Shown: in pieces, positions 1 to 6,347 of the stretch
Layout: the number at the start of each line of letters is the position of its first letter
Numbering within the stretch: the stretch's first letter is position 1
DNA from: an uncultured Lachnospiraceae bacterium
GTDB taxonomy: Bacteria > Bacillota > Clostridia > Lachnospirales > Lachnospiraceae
Direction: 5' to 3'
Assembly (NCBI GenBank): GCA_944383765.1
Contig: CALWQT010000001.1
Location: 496,001-560,000, forward strand
DNA: 64,000 nt
The notes under the pieces: model-generated
Seen by the model: the letters and a program-made list of their open reading frames with translations, nothing else
Told to the model about the DNA's origin: nothing
Database searches by the model: none
Position numbers and translations under genes: made by a program

Positions 1-768
1 GGAGCAGCTTCTGCTACTGTAATATCCCAGTTTGTTTCCGGAATCGGTATCACTCTGTATGCACTGATCCGTTTTCCCGACCTGTATCCCCAGAAACGTC
101 ATAGGGTCTTTTCCACAAAAGTTCTGGCAGAAATCTCACAGTTTTCTTTTCTTACCTGTATCCAGCAGTCTGTTATGAATTTTGGAATTCTGATGGTTCA
201 GGGACTGGTCAACAGCTTTGGAACGGTGATCATGGCTGCTTTTGCTGCCGGTGTCAAAATTGATTCCTTTGCCTACATGCCAGTTCAGGATTTCGGAAAT
301 GCTTTTTCCACTTTTGTCGCGCAAAACTACGGTGCTGGAAAAAAAGACCGTATCCGCCAAGGAATCCGCATTGCCGTGATCTCTTCTGTTTGTTTCTGCC
401 TGACCATTTCTTTTCTGGTATTTTTATTTGCACGGCCTCTGATGCTTATTTTTATACAGGAAAATGAAACAGAAATCCTCCATGCCGGAATTACCTACCT
501 TCGCATGGAAGGTGCTTTTTATTGTGGTATTGGCTGTCTGTTCCTGCTATATGGTTTTTACCGTGCCGTAAAACGTCCGGAAATGTCAGTAGTACTCACC
601 GTCATCTCTCTGGGCACCAGAGTAGGGCTTGCTTATCTGTTATCCGCCATACCTTCCATCGGTGTATATGGTATCTGGGTATCTGTCCCCATTGGCTGGT
701 TTCTGGCCGATATAACCGGCTTCATCTACTACCGGATCAAGAGTCGGAAAGGCCTTCTTCTCTCATAA
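1..768 (+). CDS. MATE family efflux transporter, C-terminal part
   Basis: The frame is open from the first base, so this gene begins before the window; 255 C-terminal residues are present. MATE proteins export drugs or cationic metabolites through the inner membrane using a Na+ or H+ gradient. The visible part has several hydrophobic helices and MATE-like segments, including AAFAAGVKIDSFAYMP and the conserved FVAQNYGAGK stretch that opens the second six-helix half. The rest reads as normal helices 7 to 12, ending YYRIKSRKGLLLS. A strong hairpin follows the stop directly. The gene converges on the dga-like operon and has no evident functional link to it. The family is fairly sure; the substrate cannot be told. 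Confidence 0.85.
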   Translation, partial: GAASATVISQFVSGIGITLYALIRFPDLYPQKRHRVFSTKVLAEISQFSFLTCIQQSVMNFGILMVQGLVNSFGTVIMAAFAAGVKIDSFAYMPVQDFGNAFSTFVAQNYGAGKKDRIRQGIRIAVISSVCFCLTISFLVFLFARPLMLIFIQENETEILHAGITYLRMEGAFYCGIGCLFLLYGFYRAVKRPEMSVVLTVISLGTRVGLAYLLSAIPSIGVYGIWVSVPIGWFLADITGFIYYRIKSRKGLLLS

Positions 769-769
769 C

Positions 770-799
770 AAAAAGCGCATCAAACGCTGCGCTTTTTAT
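770..799. terminator. Bidirectional intrinsic terminator
   Basis: AAAAAGCGC pairs with GCGCTTTTT across a 10-nt loop directly after the MATE stop codon. Runs of T follow the stem on both strands, so it can end the MATE transcript (+) and the convergent aldolase operon (-). Confidence 0.85.
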
Positions 800-823
800 T
801 ATTCAATACTCTCCCCCACTGGA

Positions 824-1558
824 TTATACCAGTTCTTTTACAATTGCCAACAGAGTCTTAACATCTTCTGTTCTTGTATTTCCAGTCTCTTTATCGATAA
901 TAGAGCTGTATACATGAGGAATCACTTTTTCCACACCTGCATTCAGGATGATTTCCATGATTTCACGGAAGTTCTCCAAGTCAATGCCGCCGGTCGGCTC
1001 AAGAACAAAATTATTTCTTGCACATGCCTCAGCTACTGCTTTCAGCTCATCTTTGCATTTCAGTCCGCCCATTGGGAAGAATTTAATGGAATTTCCACCC
1101 ATTTCCTTGATCATAGCAATTGCTGTATCTACCGGAACAATAGCAGGTTCTTTACAGTCTTTGGAAATCGGGCCTGTAGAAATCTTTACCATTCCAGGAG
1201 TTCCTGTAGGGGATACCAGAGAGTTGATGTGAGCATCATCATTGCCTACATTTGCTCTTGTATATCCGACTGCAGAAAATACCTGGTTAAAATGATTAGC
1301 TTTAATCTCTTTTGCAATATCTCCAACTGCCTTCCACTGTGCAGGATTTCCTCCGCCCAAGCCAACTGATACATTGCCTTCCAGAACTTCCATGTATTTC
1401 TTCATGTCTTCTACTGCACTTGCAACATCCGGATAGTTAGCAGACAGAACACCTACTGCTACATGCTTCTCTGCTGCTTCATAAATCTCTTTTGCATTTT
1501 CCAGGCTGCCAGCCAGAACATTTAAACATACTCTTCCATTGTAATAATTGATAGCCAT
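824..1558 (-). CDS. dgaF: 2-dehydro-3-deoxyphosphogluconate aldolase, DgaF type
   Basis: This 244-residue protein is recognised as the DgaF/EF_0839-type KDPG aldolase, which is not closely similar in sequence to Eda. In Salmonella, DgaF splits KDPG, made by DgaE from D-glucosaminate-6-phosphate, into pyruvate and glyceraldehyde-3-phosphate. Visible features are the start MAINYYNGRVCLNVLAGS, the GLGGGNP turn, and NSIKFFPMGGLKCK, whose first Lys is a plausible Schiff-base residue (inference). The C-terminal part carries EPTGGIDLENF. The start is well placed behind GGAGGGATAATAAC. It is the last gene of the operon, 4 bases after dgaE. The reaction is inferred from the family; a related keto-acid phosphate could be the real substrate. 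Confidence 0.85.
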   Translation of the reverse strand: MAINYYNGRVCLNVLAGSLENAKEIYEAAEKHVAVGVLSANYPDVASAVEDMKKYMEVLEGNVSVGLGGGNPAQWKAVGDIAKEIKANHFNQVFSAVGYTRANVGNDDAHINSLVSPTGTPGMVKISTGPISKDCKEPAIVPVDTAIAMIKEMGGNSIKFFPMGGLKCKDELKAVAEACARNNFVLEPTGGIDLENFREIMEIILNAGVEKVIPHVYSSIIDKETGNTRTEDVKTLLAIVKELV

Positions 1559-1562
1559 GTTA

Positions 1563-2669
1563 TTATCCCTCCATAATCTTTTTCAGTTTTTCAATAATCA
1601 GTTCCTTATCTCCCTCAACCAAAGGTCTGGGATCGAAATCAATCATGCCAAGATTTAAAAATTCTGTTCTGCAACGAACAGTAGGATTTCCAGCTTTCAG
1701 TTCTTCATTGATCTGAGCTGCTGTCTTATCCGTATTTGCAGGATCTACCGTCAGTCTGGCCCGATAGATTGCTCTTCCTGCCTCATCCTGTACCTGAACT
1801 GCTTTCAGACCGGAAATTTTATTCATCTCTTCTACCAGATACTGCACCTTGGCAATATTTTTCTGGACTTCCGCCTCTCTGTCTTTGTGTTCATACTGAT
1901 CCAGTGCTTTCAGAAGTCCCATAATCATTTCTTTTCCTACTTTCATAGGACGGCCAATACCATGATACTGCTCTCTGGCATAACCGATCAATTCCTTTTT
2001 ACCAGTGATAAAACCAGAAGTCGTAGCTTCCAAAGCTTTTGCACCACTGTAAATAACCAAATCCGCTCCCAGGGCAATATATTTCCGGAAATCTTCTTCT
2101 GCTGCTGCATCAATGATCAAAGGAAGATTATGCCGATGAGCAATATCCCTCATAGTCTCAATGCTAACCATTCCTTTCTGTACACAATGATGGCTTTTCA
2201 CATAAAGAAGGGCAGCTGTCTTTTCTGTTATTGCTTCCTCAATGTGTTCCGGAGTAACTTCCGTCGCCTGGCCTACCTCTACCGGTACACCGCCTCCCAG
2301 ACGGATCATGGTATCAATAGGTGCACCAAAGTTGATACTATGTCCCTTCTGAAGAATAATCTCATTAGCAAGGCCATCGGTATTCGGAAGCTTTTCCATC
2401 AGCGTCTTCTTTCCTTTTGTGATCACGCCTGCGATGGACAGGCAGATGCCTGCCGATGCACTGCTGGTAGGACAGCTGTCTTCTGCTCCTGTATACTGGG
2501 AAATAATCTCTCCTGCCCGTACCAGCAATTCTTCAATTACCACATAGGACTGAGCCCCTGCCACAGCAGCTTTTGCCACATCATCACTGATCGTAGATAC
2601 ACCGAGGACCGTCACACGGCCGCTGGCATTCACAACTCTCCTAAGTCCTATTTCCTCATAAATGCTCAT
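1563..2669 (-). CDS. dgaE: D-glucosaminate-6-phosphate ammonia-lyase-like PLP enzyme (SelA-related)
   Basis: This 368-residue fold-type I PLP enzyme belongs to the SelA-related family that contains Salmonella DgaE, which turns D-glucosaminate-6-phosphate into KDPG and ammonia. The SGAKALEATTSG segment holds the likely PLP lysine (about residue 211), and LPLIIDAAAEED holds the Asp that would contact the pyridine nitrogen (about residue 187). The N-terminus VVNASGRVTVLG is typical of the SelA-related group. I chose the ATG at 2669 because GGAGG lies 7 bases upstream of it; the ATG two codons earlier is too close to the RBS. Its pairing with dgaF strongly supports an amino-sugar acid route. The exact substrate is not proved. 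Confidence 0.85.
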   Translation of the reverse strand: MSIYEEIGLRRVVNASGRVTVLGVSTISDDVAKAAVAGAQSYVVIEELLVRAGEIISQYTGAEDSCPTSSASAGICLSIAGVITKGKKTLMEKLPNTDGLANEIILQKGHSINFGAPIDTMIRLGGGVPVEVGQATEVTPEHIEEAITEKTAALLYVKSHHCVQKGMVSIETMRDIAHRHNLPLIIDAAAEEDFRKYIALGADLVIYSGAKALEATTSGFITGKKELIGYAREQYHGIGRPMKVGKEMIMGLLKALDQYEHKDREAEVQKNIAKVQYLVEEMNKISGLKAVQVQDEAGRAIYRARLTVDPANTDKTAAQINEELKAGNPTVRCRTEFLNLGMIDFDPRPLVEGDKELIIEKLKKIMEG

Positions 2670-2707
2670 GTTCATGCCTCCATCATATTACAAAAGAAAT
2701 CCTGTTC

Positions 2708-3355
2708 TTACAGGAAGATTCCACCAAAAATCATAGCTCCCAGGATAGCTCCTCCGGTAATCTCCTTACCCCATTTATAGAAAATAGCGCTTCCAACAAT
2801 AGCTCCGATACCGGTATAAACATTGTACTGACAAGCTGCTACGATGATCAACGGAGCCAGGTAACGTCCTGTTGCATTTCCTGCACCCATCATGATAGAA
2901 GTTCCACCTACTGCTACCCCATCCGGAACTACTTTACGGATGATCATGATAATACCACTGATTACCAGACCGATAATTGCTCCAGTCAGAAGAGCAGTAA
3001 AGAAATTAGAGAATGGCAGATTGAATCCCATGGAAAGCATCAAAGCCGGGATACCGATACCAACACCAGTCTGTAAAGATCCGCCGATATCCAAAAGACC
3101 TACCAGAGGACCTTCCAGAATACGCGCGATCAGGAATCCTGCAGCAAAGCCTGCGGCAGCTGCATAATCACCACCATCAAGACCTTCTCTCAGCATGGCA
3201 ACAATAGAAATATCGTTAAATGCACCCGTATTAAAATTCAGATACATATAGGTTCCAGCAAAAATCGCTGCTGCTGCTCCCATAAAAAGCAGGATAAAAG
3301 TATTATCCTTCATCAGAAATTCGTCCATTTTCTGTCCAAATGTCTTATTTTCCAT
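2708..3355 (-). CDS. DUF4310 family membrane protein (EF_0833 type)
   Basis: This 215-residue, very hydrophobic protein has about six predicted membrane segments and many Gly-rich turns, such as GGDYAAAAGFAAGFLIARI, LLDIGGSLQTGVGIGIPAL and GGTSIMMGAGNATGRYLAP. I recognise it as the DUF4310 family, which travels with DUF4311, DUF4312 and the SFCGS protein. The function is not established. Its place just before the catabolic genes dgaE-dgaF and the absence of any other permease in the operon suggest a transport subunit paired with DUF4311 (inference). The repeated short glycine-bounded helices look more like a channel or permease core than a receptor. The start has AGAGGTGG upstream. Confidence 0.8.
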   Translation of the reverse strand: MENKTFGQKMDEFLMKDNTFILLFMGAAAAIFAGTYMYLNFNTGAFNDISIVAMLREGLDGGDYAAAAGFAAGFLIARILEGPLVGLLDIGGSLQTGVGIGIPALMLSMGFNLPFSNFFTALLTGAIIGLVISGIIMIIRKVVPDGVAVGGTSIMMGAGNATGRYLAPLIIVAACQYNVYTGIGAIVGSAIFYKWGKEITGGAILGAMIFGGIFL

Positions 3356-3379
3356 ATCTATTCCACCTCTTCCCTAAAA

Positions 3380-4090
3380 TTAGAAATTACCAAAGAATCC
3401 TCTGAAGTATGCAATAGCAATGAACATTACCACTACGATTGCAATCAGTACCTGAACAATCTTGCTCTTATATCCATTCTCTTCTGCGGATTTTCCAATC
3501 AGGATACCAAGCACGATACCAGGAACTGCATTTCCGGTGATCAATGCAGAAACACCACCAAGAATGGTTCCCCACAGGCCAGTCACCTTTCCTGCGTCAA
3601 TAGCAGCCAGCCAGAAGATTGCAGGCATGACAGGATTTAATAACCATCCAGTTGCAGGTGTCAATACCTCAGAAGCGATCAGAGAAAGCTTTTCCGGAAT
3701 CAGTCTTGCCATGGTATTTAAGAATACCAGCAGCACACCGCCTACTACAGCACCAGCCAGCATCATCTTTCTAGGATTCTGCAAGGTCTCCTCCGGTTTC
3801 GGATTCTTTACAAGAAGAATAGCTGCACTCCAGTTCGGAACGATTCTGTGCATAACATCCTGGCTCAACGCACCAGCTGCTACTGTAGAAGCTGCTGCTG
3901 AGAAGAAGAAACCAAGACCAAAGGAAAAGTGAGCAATCGGGTCGCCGTTGCAGGCATTCAGCTCACCCAGAGTACGGAACGCACCCATTGCCTGAATCTC
4001 CGGAGCATGGAACATTCTTGCTGCTCCCGCTGCAATACATCCGCCGCCAATGATTCCGATAATGGCGGAATAAATAATGATTTCTAACAT
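3380..4090 (-). CDS. DUF4311 family membrane protein (EF_0832 type)
   Basis: This 236-residue membrane protein is recognised as DUF4311. It begins with a helix rich in Gly and Ile, IIYSAIIGIIGGGCIAAGAA, followed by an amphipathic loop with LNACNGDPIAHFSFGLGFF. At least five hydrophobic stretches follow, the last near the C-terminus (IVQVLIAIVVVMFIAIAYF). The start codon abuts the DUF4312 stop, and AGGAGG lies just upstream. It is always expected beside DUF4310, so the two may form one membrane complex (inference). The conserved-looking polar residues in the first loop (N, D and H of NACNGDPIAH) are candidates for substrate contacts. No biochemical role is known to me. Confidence 0.8.
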   Translation of the reverse strand: MLEIIIYSAIIGIIGGGCIAAGAARMFHAPEIQAMGAFRTLGELNACNGDPIAHFSFGLGFFFSAAASTVAAGALSQDVMHRIVPNWSAAILLVKNPKPEETLQNPRKMMLAGAVVGGVLLVFLNTMARLIPEKLSLIASEVLTPATGWLLNPVMPAIFWLAAIDAGKVTGLWGTILGGVSALITGNAVPGIVLGILIGKSAEENGYKSKIVQVLIAIVVVMFIAIAYFRGFFGNF

Positions 4091-4405
4091 TTACAAATCC
4101 TCCTTTGTTACATCTAAATATTTTACATCCACTACCACTCTTGTTTTTATCACATAATAAAATTTTTCCCGCGGCATAAAGAAGAACAGGAATTTTTCAA
4201 TTTCTTTCTTAACCGTAACCTCATCAAAATAGACTTCTTTTGCTTCCATATGTATGATAGGCCGGTCAAACTCCTTGAATATCTGCTTTCTCATGGTTTG
4301 AAAAATGTTACCGACCGCTTCTTCCAGGCTTCTGCCACCTGCAGTAATGACCATTTCGTGGGCAGTCTCTTTCAGAAGCTGCCTGTTTTTCAAATCCGCT
4401 CCCAT
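4091..4405 (-). CDS. DUF4312 family protein (EF_0831 type)
   Basis: This is a 104-residue soluble alpha/beta protein with no signal peptide or membrane segment. The middle holds KEVYFDEVTVKKEIEKFLFF and the end KTRVVVDVKYLDVT, which look like paired beta strands. I recognise it as DUF4312 by its length, its place between the SFCGS and DUF4311 genes, and its early AHEMVITAGGRSLEEAVG segment. The function is unknown. Because it lies inside a block of membrane and soluble subunits, an accessory role in a transport complex is reasonable (inference). It starts at an ATG 6 bases after GAGAGGAA, and its stop codon touches the DUF4311 start, so the two are probably translated together. Confidence 0.78.
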   Translation of the reverse strand: MGADLKNRQLLKETAHEMVITAGGRSLEEAVGNIFQTMRKQIFKEFDRPIIHMEAKEVYFDEVTVKKEIEKFLFFFMPREKFYYVIKTRVVVDVKYLDVTKEDL

Positions 4406-4408
4406 GTT

Positions 4409-4777
4409 TTATTCCTCTCCGTGAACTCTTCTGTATGTTTCTACCAGTCTCTCTCCCAGTTCTTCTACATCAAGAAAGCCAAGTCCAACTACACGGCATC
4501 CTTCCTCTACAGCAGTGCAAGCTGCATCTACGCTTCTCAGCTCTGCCTTTGCAGGATATCCATATTTATTCTTTGCTGTCAAAGCACCTGCACCGCCGCT
4601 GCCGCAGAAGCTGATTCCCAGGTCTGCATTGTTTTCATGCATCACATCTCCCAGTTTCATATCTGCTGCCATTCCTGGAATGACAATCGCTTTACCGCCT
4701 GCTTTTTCCACTCCTCTTGCCACTGCCTGGCCTTTTCCCATACGGTGGCCAATTACTACTGTGATTTCTTTACTCAT
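4409..4777 (-). CDS. Glycine-rich SFCGS-motif protein (EF_0830 type)
   Basis: A 122-residue soluble protein carries the family-defining SFCGSGGAGA motif at about residues 57-66. Its N-terminus, EITVVIGHRMGKGQAVARG, has a strand followed by a Gly-rich turn with one His. This looks like a small Rossmann-like fold that could bind a phosphate. The Cys of SFCGS and the His of GHRMGKG are candidate phospho-acceptors, by analogy with PTS EIIB proteins, but that is inference only. The start at 4777 follows AGGAGGAATTCGT; a frame open up to 4852 lacks an RBS. It lies first in the four-gene DUF module, 3 bases before DUF4312. The function is unknown. Confidence 0.8.
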   Translation of the reverse strand: MSKEITVVIGHRMGKGQAVARGVEKAGGKAIVIPGMAADMKLGDVMHENNADLGISFCGSGGAGALTAKNKYGYPAKAELRSVDAACTAVEEGCRVVGLGFLDVEELGERLVETYRRVHGEE

Positions 4778-4861
4778 ACGAATTCCTCCTTTAAAATGTT
4801 TATCTGTGAACCGCAGCCGTTTCCTCCATTCAGGACGGCCCCGGTATCTCATTCCCTTTTC

Positions 4862-5227
4862 TTATGCCTGCTCCTGCTGTCTCTGAAGTGCCAGTTCCAG
4901 ATGGGTTGCCACCAGGAAAATCTCAGACCGGTCTCTTTCCAGCCCATGCTCTTCAAAAAAATCTCCTACCAGATCATCTGCCATGGCAATTGCCTTGTCT
5001 GATACATCTACCATCATATCATCGTCTAACGGATCGATCAGTTTCTTTCTATGTATTCTTTTCAACAATGCCAGAAGATGATTGCTGAATACCATTTCCG
5101 AATCATCATCAAAAGGAAGCCCAAATGTTTTTAACTTCTCTTTTGCTTTCTCATAATCTGCAATTACTCCATCTTTGATCTCATCTTCCAGATCATTATT
5201 TTCCAGCAACGTGGTCAAATATTTCAC
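4862..5227 (-). CDS. Stand-alone PRD domain protein (EF_0829 type)
   Basis: This 121-residue all-helical protein matches a single PTS regulation domain, including FSNHLLALLKRIHRKKLID, with a PRD-like His, and the C-terminal helix EIFLVATHLELALQRQQEQA with a second His. PRDs are phosphorylated on His by HPr or EII proteins to control antiterminators or activators; here the domain has no DNA- or RNA-binding part. I chose the GTG at 5227, which has AGAGGTG about 6 bases upstream; another GTG at 5236 lies inside that RBS. It overlaps the amidohydrolase end by 32 bases, showing translational coupling. It may titrate or modulate the large PRD regulator of the same operon (inference). Confidence 0.75.
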   Translation of the reverse strand: MKYLTTLLENNDLEDEIKDGVIADYEKAKEKLKTFGLPFDDDSEMVFSNHLLALLKRIHRKKLIDPLDDDMMVDVSDKAIAMADDLVGDFFEEHGLERDRSEIFLVATHLELALQRQQEQA

Positions 5228-6347
5228 TTTCTTCACCTCTACTATAAATTGTTTTTTTCAATACCAGCTTTTCATTCAGATGGATGGAATCTCCAATCGC
5301 GTCCACCACATCTTCATCGCAGGAAGCCAGTTCCATAATATTGAAGTCGGCAATATAACCTACTTTCAGTTCTCCCAGATCCTTCAGGCCAAAATGTCTT
5401 GCCGGAGCGCTGGTAGCTTTCTCAATGGCATTCTCCAATGTTTCCCCACAGGCAATTGTCTTAGACAAAACAGCAGCCAAGTTGTAAACAGGGCCTTCAT
5501 AATTCTCCACATGGAGGTCAGTGGAAATCAGATCACAGTCAAATCCCTCTTTCAGCGTTTTCTCAAACACTCTCAGGCTGAAAGAAGCCACTCCATGTCC
5601 CACATCAAACTGGACACCTCTCTCGCGCGCCTGAATTGCTTCCGGAATGATCTGTCCGTCCTCTGTAAGAATTCCTCCCTTTTTACCATGGAATGCATGG
5701 GTTACCACATCGCCACGATCCAGTACATTCAGTACCTGGGTCAGAGCCGGCGGATAATTTCCCACATGGACCATCAGAGGCATCTTTACTTCATGGGCGA
5801 TCTCTGCTGCCATTTCAATAGGAGTAAATCCCATCTCTCCTACTACACTGGCGCTGGCTCTTGCTTTCAATCCGACAATGTTATCGCCATATTTTTTCAG
5901 GGTCTCTTTCAGAGCATCCTTATCGATCTTACTCAGGTCATCTAACTCATGTCCCCGCAGCAGGCCTTCTTTGGATACATTCAGCAGAGTAAACACTTTA
6001 GTCTTGCTCTTGTCTATGTAATTTTTCCTGAAGTCCTCATAAGTATCTGCGCCGCTGCTTCCCGCATCCAATACAGAAGTAGTTCCTCTCTGGATTCCCA
6101 GTACATCTGGATCCAAACCTAAAAATGCCTTAGGATAACAATGGACATGAATATCAATCAGCCCAGGAGTCACCAGACATCCCGTTGCATCGATCACTTC
6201 TGCTCCTTCTGCTTCCTGGCAGCTTTCATCAATACTATCCTGTATCATGGCAATCCTGCCGTCAACAGCCAGCACATCTTTTGGGGTTCTAGTATATCCG
6301 TTAACCGGAGATACCAGGCTTCCTCCCTTGATCAACAATTTTTTCAT
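5196..6347 (-). CDS. Amidohydrolase/deacetylase family metallohydrolase (EF_0837 type)
   Basis: This 383-residue TIM-barrel amidohydrolase keeps the metal-binding set: HVH at residues 67-69, Lys161 in GLKARAS (candidate carboxylated Lys), His194 in MVHVGN, His217 in THAFHG and Asp277 in STDLH. That suggests a two-metal site of the dihydroorotase/dihydropyrimidinase class. The family sits in EF_0829-0839-like loci, and its substrate is not established. An N-acyl or lactam form of an aminosugar acid would fit the downstream DgaE step (inference). It starts behind TAAAGGAGGAAACAAT and overlaps the upstream regulator by ATGA. It has no signal peptide and should be cytoplasmic, acting after uptake. 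Confidence 0.85.
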   Translation of the reverse strand: MKKLLIKGGSLVSPVNGYTRTPKDVLAVDGRIAMIQDSIDESCQEAEGAEVIDATGCLVTPGLIDIHVHCYPKAFLGLDPDVLGIQRGTTSVLDAGSSGADTYEDFRKNYIDKSKTKVFTLLNVSKEGLLRGHELDDLSKIDKDALKETLKKYGDNIVGLKARASASVVGEMGFTPIEMAAEIAHEVKMPLMVHVGNYPPALTQVLNVLDRGDVVTHAFHGKKGGILTEDGQIIPEAIQARERGVQFDVGHGVASFSLRVFEKTLKEGFDCDLISTDLHVENYEGPVYNLAAVLSKTIACGETLENAIEKATSAPARHFGLKDLGELKVGYIADFNIMELASCDEDVVDAIGDSIHLNEKLVLKKTIYSRGEESEIFDHVAGK

